Shown here: positions 34,031 to 45,310 of the stretch, piece by piece
How the letters are laid out: each line of letters starts with the position of its first letter
Position numbering within the stretch: position 1 is the first letter of the stretch
Assembly: GCA_010015745.1 (NCBI GenBank)
Contig: ML978160.1
Location: 434,001-498,000, forward strand
DNA: 64,000 bases
Reading direction: 5' to 3'
From: Setomelanomma holmii
Taxonomy: Eukaryota > Ascomycota > Dothideomycetes > Pleosporales > Phaeosphaeriaceae
Notes under the pieces: generated by a model
Told to the model about the DNA's origin: nothing
Seen by the model: the letters and a program-made list of their open reading frames with translations, nothing else
The model's database searches: none
Translations under genes and position numbers: made by a program

Positions 34031-35550
34031 CTAGTTCTTGTATCCATTTGCATAACCGTTTGCGATGTCCTTCAATCCATTCGGCACCCCATTGGCCTTG
34101 CCATTTGACATACCATTGGTCACCTTGGGATTCTTCATGGCCTCCTCTACGGGGACATCGTTCAACGTGTAACCAGTGTCGCTCGCGTCGACATACGCGT
34201 CGAGACCGGCACCCTCTCGTGGGTAACCCTTCATCAATTCCTTGTGCTTTCGCAGCGCAGCGTTCATCTCGTCTGCAGAAACGTCGTTTAGAAAGACGCA
34301 TGTTCCGATGGGGTTCGGTACGGCGGCACGCAGCAGACCATCTCGGGTCTTCAAGATAGCCTTGGTGGCCTTATCGAGCATGTCCTCGTCGAACATTTCG
34401 TGGTCCATGGATAGACCTGCTCTTGAGAAAAGGTTCAATAGGCGCCTATGCTCCTCATCGCTGAGCAGGCCACGCATGTTGGCCAATGTTGCCGAGTATG
34501 CCATATCGATCGAGATGGCATGGCCGTGCCGCAGTGGTACGGGCGGCGACAACTAACTCATTATCAGACAACTCTTCATCACATTGGAGCAGCTTCTTAC
34601 CTCGTGTAGCGGGCTCCAGGTATGACCGTAGGCGATAACACGGTCCAGACCAATCTCGTGGAGGTTGGGTGTCTCGAGCTTCAACATCTCAAAGATACCA
34701 GCGCGGTTTATTTCATCCGCTGCCTTTCGGACCTCCGGATCAACATCGTCACGACCAAAGCGTGATGTGATCAACTTCTCACAGTACTTGTCCAAGAGCT
34801 CGAACGTTGGCCTGTGACCGCAGGTCGAGATCTTGATCAATTCAGCAAAGCCGTTTCTGACTTGTGCTTCGGGAAGTGTCTTCAAGAACGAAAAGTCCAG
34901 GAAAGTATGCATAGGGGCGTGGTAAGCTCCCAGTCTGTTCTTGTAGTTGCCGTAGTTGACGGCGACCTTGATGCTGACACTGGCATCGATGAGACCGATG
35001 ACAGTCGTCGGGATACGGATGTAGTTGGTGGTTCGTCGATATGCGGCACATGCGAATCTGCAGTCTCAAGTTAACTCTGCACAACAAAATTTGTCCGGCC
35101 AGAGTGCCTTAGAGTTTTATTTTACCCAGCAACGTCAGTCACTAAACCACCACCCTAGATATGGTCAGCAGAGTCTTGCTACATCCGAGTCGAACAACAT
35201 ACCACTACGAGTACAGGCTCCTTTCGGATGATGCCAAACTCAGTCATGGAGTCGACAATGCTCAGAAGAGTATCCATGGACTTGGCCTTCTCGCCAATCA
35301 TGGTCTTGTGGATCGTCAAAGGAAGGTTGTAGTGGTCGAAGTACTGCTGCATCTGCTTGCCATAGATGTTGAAGATGTTCAAATCCATGACAGCCAAGCA
35401 GCGGCCCCAATGCTCGTAGCATTTAGATAGCTGAGGGTTCTCGGTGTTGAAGACGCCGTCAAGGAAAGAGAAGTCATATTCGATCTTCTCGTATCCCTCG
35501 ACGTGGAAGCCGTTCTTGGTCTCGACGACGGTAGCCTTAAGGTCTGACAT
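34031..35550 (-). CDS. mysA: mycosporine sugar-phosphate cyclase, DDGS-type (451 aa, 4 exons)
   Basis: Member of the dehydroquinate-synthase-like cyclases. By context it makes desmethyl-4-deoxygadusol, probably from sedoheptulose 7-phosphate, the first step to mycosporines. CDS is complement(join(34031..34552, 34601..35057, 35126..35154, 35203..35550)); introns are 48, 68 and 48 nt, and exon 2 is only 29 nt, encoding the GGGLVTDVAG core. Visible features: NAD-binding GGGLVTDVAGF (117-127); metal ligands E198 (FAELIK), H271 (AYGHTW) and H287 in LRHGHAISIDM; NYKNRLGAYHAP. The HGHA motif, where dehydroquinate synthases have HGEA, separates it from AROM-type enzymes. The last 30 residues are an Asn-Gly-rich tail. 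Divergent to the O-methyltransferase. EEVS or another sugar-phosphate cyclase is the alternative. Confidence 0.88.
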
Positions 35551-36921
35551 GGTGAAAATTTGAAAAAAACAGTAGGAGATACGTTGAGTTCTACCGACCC
35601 AAAGTACGGGGTCACAGGGACTTATAAGTCATTGAGAACTGGCGTTGGTGCCGACTGGAAACAGATCTCTCCACCCACGATTTCATTCGATTGGTTCACA
35701 CATGCCGGCAACGCTGCTAGCAAACGTCAATCATATGCAGAATTCTCGCTCAGTATGCGGCGGCTCGAGGGTCCCTTGTTGTGTGGACTGGGAACCACTT
35801 TGCTTGGAGGAGACTAAACTATTACTGGCTGGCAATGATGAAATGACTTGTGAGCAACGACAATAGCCCGGTTCCGGTACATGGCAATCTGAATTGCTCA
35901 TGCAAACATGAGCTTTTTCTGGCTTGGACAAAGGCCGAGAAGTCGTAATTGCATCCGGTCAGGGACAAATCTGGAGTAGCACAAGCCGCTAACCTCTTTA
36001 GTGCCGTCCACGGAGATGGAACCGCTGGAGGACTAGAGTGAATCACCACCGCGGGGCAATTTAAGGCATCACTACCACGCCACTTCATGAGATTCCTGGT
36101 TGTGCGCAGCAGCGGAAGCAAAGACCGAAAGCTTCTTATACGGACGGCATAGAGAGCCTGCGAGTGACGAGACATCTGCCAAACTCAGGGCCCAAAGGGA
36201 ACACAGCGCCACATGCGGCCACTCTGCCATCCCTCCAGCCCCAATTACAGGTTTGCGCGCTGTGACGTTCCGTGAGATCTCAACGCTTTAGCTCCCGCTT
36301 CGGATAGATAAAGTTTCGAGATCGTGGATCATTGCGGCATATTCCCTACTGCGGTAAGCCTCCTAGTCATGTCATGGCTCTTATGGCTACATATGTAGCT
36401 AGACAGGTCGACGAAGCTCTAGATCGTTGACGACAAGTACTCTGAAATGGACGTCAACACTCACACACGACTCGGTAATGCACCAATGACGCATCTCAGA
36501 TCACCAGCTATGCTCGCGTATTCACATGCGCAGCAACAGCATCGCCGCAACCAGTCTGATCAAAAGAGTTTATTGCATGCCATGGACTTTTGACAAGGCC
36601 ACATCGTTCATGGCGCATACACATCCCACGTCAGTTAGCAGGTTTCTGTCGTCACGACCACAATAAGGAGCATTTGCTAATATCCTTGCCTAAGAACTGA
36701 CGACTACATTACCCCTGTGAAGTAAGAGCTGCAGCTTCGAGCCAGGATATACAAACAAAACTGCACCCCACTGTCACACAGGTTCCTGCGCCGTGTTCGT
36801 CATCATCGTGCCGTAGCCCCGCACTAGGGTCCACGCGTTGAGGGGTAATCTGGGTAGCTTGGACGCGTCGAGCTCACGGCGGACGAGACAATTTTGGAAG
36901 AGCCATTGAACAGCAACAACG
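35551..36921. promoter_or_regulatory. divergent promoter region of the mycosporine cluster
   Basis: 1.37 kb between the cyclase and methyltransferase starts, with no supported gene. Two GATC sites three bases apart (36320-36323, 36327-36330), next to GGATAGATA, look like a possible GATA/White-Collar-type element, but such short motifs are expected by chance. Confidence 0.4.
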
Positions 36922-37871
36922 ATGGGCAGCTTCGATCAAAATAAAGCCTATGCAGCGCAAGAGGAGGAAGGCCAATTCTTCGACGATGGTCGAGAAATTG
37001 AGCTTCTCCACTTCGTCTATTCGCACAAGAACATTGAGAAAATACGCGGCTCACCAGAAAATGTCCTGGCTGCCATTGACGAATATGGACGGACGAAGAA
37101 GTATCTCATGAACGTCGGAGAGGACAAGGGACGTATAGTCACAGATGTGATCGCGGAAGTGAAGCCAAAAACAATGGTACGAACATCCTCATTCCTGAAT
37201 GAAACACACTGAAGGCAGCCAAAGGTAGAACTCGGCGGCTACGTAGGATACTCCTGTATCCTGTTCGGCGACGCAGTACGAAAAGCAGGCGGCCAAAGAT
37301 ACTACAGCTTAGAACGCGACCCAGCATTCGCCGCTGTGATCATGTCCCTAGTCGACCTTGCAGGCCTCTCAGACATTGTCAAAGTGATTGTAGGCTCGAG
37401 CGATGAATCAATAGCACGATTGACTTCATCAGGACAGCTCAAACACATCGATCTCATGTTCTTGGACCATTACAAGCCCGCCTACACCACCGACCTCAAA
37501 CTATGCGAGGAATTGGGGCTCATCACCAAAGGCTCACTACTCGCAGCCGACAATGTCATCAAGCCTGGCAACCCACCATATCTCGAGTACGTACGATCGA
37601 GCGTGGACGAAAAGTTGAAGAAGGCGAAGGAGGGTGGGGCGAGCAATGTTGATGGCATTGCGGAGACGAATGTCAAGATGTACGAGAAGAGGTATGGCAA
37701 GGCGAACTTCAGCCAGAGCAAGGGCAATCCGAACCTCAAGTACGAGAGCAAGCTGGTGAACAGCTACGAGCCTACGGGTGTACCTGTAAGTCCACTCCTG
37801 CAACGATTACCCAGTATGGCTCAAGCTGACTTGAGTAGGACGGCATCGAGATCACCAGATGTGTTGGCTAA
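36922..37871 (+). CDS. mysB: mycosporine-pathway O-methyltransferase (282 aa, 3 exons)
   Basis: SAM-dependent catechol-O-methyltransferase-like enzyme, expected to methylate desmethyl-4-deoxygadusol to 4-deoxygadusol. CDS is join(36922..37176, 37225..37785, 37839..37871). SAM motif I is VELGGYVGYS (86-95). The divalent-metal acids are D166 in MFLDHYKPAY and D194-N195 in LLAADNVIKPG, as in COMT. The C-terminus DGIEITRCVG is typical. Intron 1 can end at AAAG (37224, used here, giving KTM-VELGG) or at the stronger CAG six bases earlier (37218, adding Pro-Lys). Intron 2 is 53 nt with donor GTAAGT. COMT-like enzymes have many substrates; the pathway assignment rests on the neighbours. Confidence 0.86.
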
Positions 37872-38694
37872 GTTGTCACGATCACATTACAAAAGCAATG
37901 CGCGAGCTCGAAGCTTCTGCATCCCCTTTCTGAGGTGCAGTGGTCGGGACATACAATCGGGCTAAGAGTCCAGGGTCACAAGTGCAGAGTGCAGAGTGCG
38001 AGATCAATGCTGGGACAGCACTCGCGTATGCAATCAAATTGGATGTCTGTCCTTGCTGCTTATAGTTCGAAGCAGAGGTGTAAGTCTGGGGCCAAATCTT
38101 GTTCTTAAATGTCAAACACTCTTCTTCCATAGCAATCTGCAGGCTGGAAGACAAAGTCTCAAAGCTCAACAGCAAACATAAAATCACTAGAACTTGTCTT
38201 CCTGGAAATAAGTTGTTTTGTTCTTTGGAGTGCCTGTATGTCAAATTCTCAGTAGAATTTCGATGTTTTCGAAAAAGATCACCGCAAGCATCTCCGCCGC
38301 GCTCATCTCCAACAAAGCAAAAACCCCACCCATTGTCATCAGATTACCACACCAAAAGTGCCGGTCGCGGCCAGGAACCTTGGGTCCTGCATAAGCTTGC
38401 AAACTTAGCTTACCCATGTTCACAGGGTCCACACCTGGAGTAATGTAGCAGCAATCATGACGTTTAGACTAAGTACTTCAGGCCGACATTCCAAGCTTGA
38501 GGAATGCACCAACATGCATGATCGCGTATTTGCGGGCTCAGAATTGCGCAATAATGAGAAGCCGCTTGTTCCGTTAGCGAACATGGGAAGTTCCGGCGAT
38601 TGGGAACCGTTAGCCTTGATTTGTGTGCGTGCTGAAAGGAAGGCGTGCTAAGCAGGCACATTGAAGACGCGAAGAAAGAGCGAGGTCACGTTCC
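37872..38694. other. 0.8-kb gap within the mycosporine cluster
   Basis: Between two plus-strand cluster genes. It should contain the methyltransferase 3' UTR and the ligase promoter. Only short unsupported frames are seen. Confidence 0.4.
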
Positions 38695-40287
38695 ATGGCC
38701 ACATACAACACCGTCGACACGATGGCGGAACAGCAAGTCAATAAGCCGGATATGCCATACTACTACACACATGTTGGGAAGAACAGACTTTTGCTACTTC
38801 TGAGCTTCGTCACCCTGCCCATATCCCTGGCTTTGGTACTCCTAAGCACCATCTTGTCCATCTTCACACGGCAACGCAAACCACAACTTTCCAAAAATGC
38901 GGACAAGTCGGCTCAGAAAACCATCCTCGTCACTGGTGTCTCCATGACCAAGGGCCTCACTATTGCTCGCAGCCTGGCCCAACACACACCCCATCGCATT
39001 ATCGGCGCAGATATATCCGCCTTGTCACCTGGTCGGTTCTCCTTGGCCATTTCAAAGTACTTCCGCCTCGAGGCTCCTCATGGTGATGATGCAGAACCAT
39101 ACATCGATTCTCTACTCGGCATCTTCTGCTCCGAACAAGTCGACCTCTGGATTTCCTGTTCTAGCGTCGTCGCAGCCGTAGAAGATGGCCAAGTCGTCAA
39201 GCTCGCAGAACAAGCTGCAAAAGAGCAAGGGAGAATATTTCACGCGATCCAGTTTAGGGAAGATATAGTGGAAAAGTTCCATGAGAAGGACAACTTCATC
39301 GACTACATTGCGTCTTTGGATCTCAAGATCCCGGAGTCATATCGGTGTACATCAGCAGCCGAAGCTTTTAACGTCTTACTACCCACGCTCAACACCACCT
39401 CCAACGGCAATGGAACGTCCAACGACAAAAGTTACCAACCAGGAAATGACAGGAAATTCATCCTCAAGCCCATCGGCGTCGACGACCGCGCCCGCGCTCA
39501 AATGATGACTTTACTCCCCCTCTCCACGCCCCAAGAAACCAGCACATACGTCCAAAGCCTCAACATCTCCTCCACCAATCCCTTCCAACTGCAACAATTC
39601 ATCCGCGGAACAGAATACTGCACACACGCCCTCGTTATCCGCGGCCACATTAAGGCCTTTACATGCTGCCCCAGCCTCGAACTCCTTATGCACTACGCCG
39701 CGCTACCACCGTCATCCAAGCTCTTCCAGGCTATGCTCAAGTTCACCGAGACTGTGTCGCGAGATGGCGGCGCTGACTTTACTGGGCATTTGAGTTTTGA
39801 TTTTCTTGTTGAGGATGACGTAGTCAGCGGAGAAGATGGAGATGGGGAGGTGGTGTTGTACCCAATCGAATGCAATCCGCGCGCGCACACGGCTGTCGTG
39901 CTGTTTGATAAAACGTCTGAAATGGCGGAGGCGTATATGTCTATTTTTGATGATGAGGTTTCGGATTATAACAAGACTACGCCTGTGTATCCGCGCAAGC
40001 CTACGACGAGGTATTACTGGCTTGGGCACGATGTTGTTACTTATGGCATTTTGCCGATTCTAGATGTGCTGAGTGGAGGGGCGAGTTGGCGTGATGGGGT
40101 TGAAGGACTGGGTATATTGGGACAGCATTTGGTGTGTTGGACGGATGGAACGTTGGCGATTGGGGATCCGTGGCCGTTCTTTGTTCTGTACCATGTATAC
40201 TGGCCTGCGAAGTTTGTGCAGGCGTTGAGGACGGGGAAGAAGTGGAGTCGAGTTAATGTTAGTACGACGAAGATGTTTGAGGGATAA
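38695..40287 (+). CDS. mysC: ATP-grasp mycosporine ligase with N-terminal membrane anchor (530 aa)
   Basis: An ATP-grasp carbon-nitrogen ligase, expected to couple 4-deoxygadusol to an amino acid to form a mycosporine. Intronless. Residues 31-57 (RLLLLLSFVTLPISLALVLL onward) form one strong hydrophobic helix flanked by basic RQRKPQ. A Rossmann-like pre-ATP-grasp region starts at TILVTGVSMTKGLTIARSL (76-94). ATP-binding and metal residues are visible at KFILKPIGVDDRA and YPIECNPRAH (E392, N394). Same strand as the methyltransferase, 0.8 kb downstream. Length is somewhat above cyanobacterial MysC, mainly from the anchor and inserts. The amino-acid substrate (Gly, Ser, Glu or Gln) cannot be read from sequence. 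Confidence 0.86.
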   Translation: MATYNTVDTMAEQQVNKPDMPYYYTHVGKNRLLLLLSFVTLPISLALVLLSTILSIFTRQRKPQLSKNADKSAQKTILVTGVSMTKGLTIARSLAQHTPHRIIGADISALSPGRFSLAISKYFRLEAPHGDDAEPYIDSLLGIFCSEQVDLWISCSSVVAAVEDGQVVKLAEQAAKEQGRIFHAIQFREDIVEKFHEKDNFIDYIASLDLKIPESYRCTSAAEAFNVLLPTLNTTSNGNGTSNDKSYQPGNDRKFILKPIGVDDRARAQMMTLLPLSTPQETSTYVQSLNISSTNPFQLQQFIRGTEYCTHALVIRGHIKAFTCCPSLELLMHYAALPPSSKLFQAMLKFTETVSRDGGADFTGHLSFDFLVEDDVVSGEDGDGEVVLYPIECNPRAHTAVVLFDKTSEMAEAYMSIFDDEVSDYNKTTPVYPRKPTTRYYWLGHDVVTYGILPILDVLSGGASWRDGVEGLGILGQHLVCWTDGTLAIGDPWPFFVLYHVYWPAKFVQALRTGKKWSRVNVSTTKMFEG

Positions 40288-40382
40288 GGTATACTGTAAT
40301 TAGAGAGGACGCGATCAAGACCATGAGGTATGAGCGATCTTAAAATGCAGAAGGAGTATATCCGTTTGCGAAAGTTTAATAG

Positions 40383-43149
40383 TTAATCAACCATGATCAT
40401 ATCTTGGTTGAGACCAAGCTGCGACGTGCCATTCGTGATGGCCTTGACATCGCCGACTTCGTCCATTTCTCTGAGCGTGAAGTCGAGTAGATAACTCTCA
40501 TCAACCAGCTCCTCAACTCTCTTATAATGCCTCTCGCTGTACGTACGAATGGCATCGAGCACGTCCTTAAGACTGCCTTTCGTACTGACCTTCCCTCCTG
40601 ATCTTAAGCTTGCTATTCTCGATGCCGGGTATGATTTAACCACTGCCCATAGTATCTTCTGAGCGACGGGCGCGGTCCGAACGTTCGTATTCCAGTCGCG
40701 TAGGCGCAAAAGGAGCTTGTAAAGTTGTTCATCGGCGAGACGACCGACAACCTCGTCGACAGACTCGAGTCCGGTCAAACTGCCAGTATCCGGATCCTCG
40801 GTCTCAACGACGCTCTTGAACAGCGAGAATAAGCGTCCCGGCTGGTCCATCTGTAACGCCAAGACGATAGCTTCCCTGTAGTTCCCAGCATATGCGTAAT
40901 TCTGCAGCTTCTGATCAAGCTCTACACGCTCCGTTTCCGCAGTTGTAGCCGCTTCTAGAGTGGCGCTTGTGGTATCTTTCCAGAAAGTGACAACACTGTC
41001 GCCGCCACCTGATACAAGGGCGCCGGTTGTGGGATGCGAGACCAAAGCCCAGACACGATCTGTATGGTTGTCGAGCGTTGACATCGTTTCGCCGGATACC
41101 GAATCCCAGATCTTGACAAGGCCATCACCAGCTGCAGAAGCGAGCTGCGGTCCCCTTTTGTCTCTCGCATCGACGGGCCGGTAGGACAACCATGCAAGTT
41201 TTAATACGCTGTTGGAGTGTCCTTCGAGGGTGAGTAGACAGCTGTAGTCGGCCAGACTCCAGACCTTGACAGTCTTGTCTCCGCTTCCTGTTGCGATGAG
41301 ACCTTTGTTGCCTGAATTGGGAACTTGCGAGTCTTTCGGTGCGAATTTGACAGTCCAAACTCCACGGCGATGGCCCCTCAGCACACCAATGGCTTCGCCT
41401 TCAATCGCTGAGTATATCTTGACAGTTCGGTCTTGTGATGCAGATGCGAAAAGTGTGCCGGAGGGATCTATGTCGATTGCGTTGATATCCTTGTCATGAG
41501 CTTTGCGAGTGTACTTGGCCCGTAGCTTCTGCTTCATCTCCTTTGTCACGTCCCACCGTTTCACCGTTCGATCCTGCGAACCGGTGACGATGTAAGCTGG
41601 TGGATGTGACAGTGGATCTACGTACGCCGCGGATGATTCCTGCGGTGTTATGCGCGATAATGCAATGGCTCCCAATGATTCCGCATGTCCTGTCAAAATA
41701 GCAGCGCACGTGTACGAGTCGTTTGCAGGGTCCAGTCTCCATAATCGTGCTGTATTGTCCTTGGAAGCTGTGGCAAGCCAGTGACCTGACCAATCCACAT
41801 CCAGAGAAATGACGATGTCTTCGTGACCTTTGAGTAGCCCTACGTCTGCACCAAAATATCGTCCTTGGGCTGCGTCGTCCACAACATTCGACTCGGCAAG
41901 AGTGACTATTCGTATGTCTTCCGAATTCGTATTCAGAGCCAACAGCGACTTATCACGGCCAACGTATGCTATGTCGATCACTTCATCGTGCGTGCCAGAG
42001 ACTCGTCGGTAAACTTGAATTGGCTCGATAGCCTCTTCGATGATCATCGTATCTAGTGGTTGCAAGGAGTGGAAGTTGAGGACTTGATCGGCATGCACAG
42101 AGATGAGATACGACAGAGAAGCATGGTGCAGGACGTCGACAATGGCGTCTGTCTCGATCCCCGCCTCTTGCTCATGCGTAAGCTCCTGGCCGGTGGCTGT
42201 GGACCATAATCGGATTCGACCGTTCTCGCCTCCTGAGTAGATAATCCGCGCGTTGGCAACAAAGCCTGCACTTTCGATGCCTTCCAGAGCTGCAAATGTG
42301 CGTTGTGGCTTCCAGCGTTGCTGTGGGTCCCACAATATCAGTGTCTTATCTCTGCTGCCAGAAACTAGCTTTTTCTCTGTAGGCGAGTATTGCAATGAGC
42401 GTACGACCGAGACATGGGAGTCGAGGACGGCAGCGCTCTTCCGCTTGTGCAGGTCCCATATTCGAATTTTCCCGTCCTCCGCACCTGATGCAAGGCGGAA
42501 TTCGAAACTAGTCTCCCCAGTCTCGGCTTCCTTCTGCTGTTCCTGCTGTGATCTACTTCGTTTTCTCTTCTTGTTGTTCTCTGTATCGTCTTCTTTTTGC
42601 GTGACTTCAACCTCGAAGAAGTGCAGCGCAGAAATAACACCGCCATGACCATGGAAAGTATGCGTGGTATACCCTCTCCGAATATCCCACACCTTGACAA
42701 CGCCATCTGCACCACCAGTGGCCACGAGTGTTCCAGTGCGGTCGACAGCCAACGTCACAACTGGCGAGGTGTGTGGTCGCAATGTTCGCAGCAGCTCGAG
42801 CTCAAGGACTTCATCGTCGGCGTCGGAGGGATTGACGGCGTATACGCGCAAAGAGAGCGACCTCGAACATATGATGAGATGAGCTGCTGAAGGCGTGACT
42901 GTCTTTGTCAGCATTGTACAGAGCTTGCGAATTAACCAACTTACGCGAAAGCGATGTTATAGCCTCCCCATCCCCTTCTATTCTCCCGAGTTCTTTCCCG
43001 TTTGTGAGGTCTGTGAGAAGCACATCCTCGCCCAGGCTGGCAGCCAGAATGCGCCCATCCTCGCTCAGAGATAAACTTCCGCCGGAATAGATGGGTTGTA
43101 ATGTGCGTTCGATCTCGTATGTCGTCCTTACGGCTGCTCTTTGTGCCAT
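40383..43149 (-). CDS. UTP13: U3 snoRNP WD40 protein Utp13 (906 aa, 2 exons)
   Basis: Subunit of the UTP-B (Pwp2) module of the small-subunit processome, nucleolar, needed for 18S rRNA maturation. CDS is complement(join(40383..42898, 42945..43149)); the 46-nt intron (GTAAGT...ACAG) joins AITSLS to LTPSAAHLIICSRSLSLRVY. Two beta-propellers are built of WD repeats, for example GGADGVVKVWDIRRG, SGSRDKTLILWDP, ATASKDNTARLWRLD, TGSQDRTVKRWDV, SASQDRTVKIYSA, ATGSGDKTVKVWSL and SAAGDGLVKIWDS. The C-terminal helical Utp13 domain begins around LDQKLQNYAYAGNYREAIVLAL. An acidic/basic loop (KKRKRSRSQQEQQKEAE) interrupts the first propeller. It is 232 bp from a divergent neighbour. Confidence 0.94.
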
Positions 43150-43381
43150 TTTGCAATTGGACCTCGCTCGTGGTCTGTCTAGAAACTGTCGCGAAGAGGT
43201 CGCGAAATTTTGGCCGGAACTTTTGTTATCGATAAGAGTTGATCGCGGAAGGCGCGCTGACGTCTGGGGAAGTCGCGCAGGCCTCGACTTCACCACCAAA
43301 CCATCGCCTCACTCGGACTGTAACACTTCCGTGTCGAGCTGTTTCCCCCGCTGGTCACGATATGTGCCCCTAGCATCCATC
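43150..43381. promoter_or_regulatory. shared UTP13/membrane-protein divergent promoter
   Basis: Only 232 bp separate the two start codons, the tightest head-to-head pair in the window. No motif is claimed beyond position. Confidence 0.45.
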
Positions 43382-45310
43382 ATGGGCCGTCAAGCCTATT
43401 TGTCGAAGCTCGCATTCGTACGCTCTTCTCTTTCACCTGCTCGTCGCATGCAGGACTGACGACGCAGCAGGGACGATCGGCTTTCGAGCCCACGCAAGGG
43501 GTGACGCAATCAGAGGACTACATACAGCTGGATTCAGCGCAGGCTGAGCTCCCTCCACGATACCAGGACTTTACTGGTAACAACTATGTCCAACTGTACG
43601 ACGAACGCGGCAATCCAATAAATCCACGCTCCCGTGAATATGGGAAGAAGTTCAGAAACGCCCAGAACGATGTTCTCGCTGCAGTTGGTGTGGTGGAAAG
43701 GCAGCGATCCCCGTCTGACGCCCTGCCTGGGTCATACGCAGATCGTTTAGAGGAGCTGGATTTCGAGGACACCGTCGGCAGCTTGTTGGGAGCGACCTTG
43801 ACCCTCACTGAGAACTTGTGTACTTGGTGGATTGGAAGTATCCGCGACAGAGTCTTGACTTTCCGTTACCATGATGCAATGCCCTTCGCGCGGATTGTCC
43901 AGCTAGAGCATGCCGTCTCTGGAAATTCTATCTTCTACACTAGTTTCGTCCCACGAGTGGTTGCAACGATATGTCAGCAAACGATTCTCTACAACGCCTT
44001 TGTCTACCAGCCTCTCGTCCGTCTCATGGACCTCACTAGAGCAAGTTCGGGTATTCGGAGAGTTCATCGCTTTTCAAAAGATGCCATCAAACCCGGGTCA
44101 GCATTGTCCCCTACGTGGATGTTACTAAGCTAATTATGCTAGCCTTCGTTTGAGCCTGGAAATACTGTTTTATCCATTCTCCTACCATGCAGACCTGCAA
44201 CGTTTGGGTCTGATACCAGCGAAGCCGCTTCTGCCACAATGGAGGTCACTTATACCGCTATCAAGCTCATCGCCTCTGCTACCACTTTCCATTCACTACG
44301 ACCCGTCAGCTTCAGTTACAAGTCTTGCGAAAGCAATCATGACGTCCCCATTGGTTTTTATGTGCTTGGAGCACTTCTACGAGCGTTGGGTGTATGCTGC
44401 GATCAACGAGGCTGTGGATGTTTCTATTCTGCGACCCGACAATCCGGACCTTGTGAGTCCCGAAGCTGGAAAGAAGCATCGTTTGACTACAATTCTTGGC
44501 CTACGACGTAAGCCTCCGCATGTGGTGCGGTCTGTAATCAATAAACTCCTATCCACCCTCGGATGGGCTATACCACTCAATGACCAGGAACTTTACTCGA
44601 TGTCTGTGTCTGGAACGCGACTCGAGGCCGAGGAGGCACAGACTATCAACGTAGCTGGTACCACTGTGGAGAATGTCACCTCACTAGCTGTTCCGATTGT
44701 GCAGCAGCTACCCGACTTTCCAGCGGAGTTAAACCTAACAAACGAAGTGGAACGTCCAACGACACCGACGACACCTATGGTTGACACGCATTTTGATGAT
44801 GATCCTCGAATTAGGATCACTAACAGGGAAGGTATCGTGGAGATGGAGGTGCGGCTCCCGCCACGCATACTCTCTACTCACACGGAAGTTGCTGATGCTT
44901 TTGCTTCATCACAGAATCCGCGGCACTCTCGGGTGCAGCCCGAAGTACGAGCTCCGAGTGATCGACCCTACCATCGCGTGTCCAGTCTTTCCACCGAGTC
45001 GTCACAGATGATCAGCTCCATCGTCAAGGCACAGCTTGTTGGGCTTGCCGTGCTTCCACTGAAATCTGTTATGCTTCGTCTGGTCGCATTTCACTATGTC
45101 CACCAGCACGACGGCGAACACAGCCTAATACGCGCCACGAATCCGTTCCCTAAACTTAGAGACCTCAGCTGGAGGTCTGTCGGTGCCCTGGTATCACGCT
45201 TGCTGCTTTGCAATGCTCTCGAGGTGACCATTGACCTTTCACTCTGGGCCTTGCAACACGCTATTACCCTTACTGTTGGAAAAGAATTGTTTGGCTGGGG
45301 GAAGTTGTGA
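43382..45310 (+). CDS. conserved-looking membrane protein of unknown function (610 aa, 3 exons)
   Basis: CDS is join(43382..43417, 43468..44096, 44143..45310). Exon 1 encodes only MGRQAYLSKLAF; its acceptor is a tandem GCAG-CAG, so one Gln may be optional. Intron 2 (46 nt, donor GTCAGC, branch TTACTAAGC) restores KPG-LRLSLEILFYPFSY. Hydrophobic stretches lie around VGSLLGATLTLTENL, SPLVFMCLEHFYERWVYAAI, IVKAQLVGLAVLPLKSVMLRLV and LLLCNALEVTIDLSLWALQH, suggesting an integral membrane protein with a disordered Thr/Pro loop in the middle. I recognise no family. The short N-terminus could be an organelle signal, but that is a guess. Confidence 0.72.

Noticed and set aside
44136..44152. Separate gene starting near 44136-44150
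   Set aside because: It is the third exon of the 43382-45310 gene; a donor at 44097, a branch site and an acceptor at 44142 join the frames.
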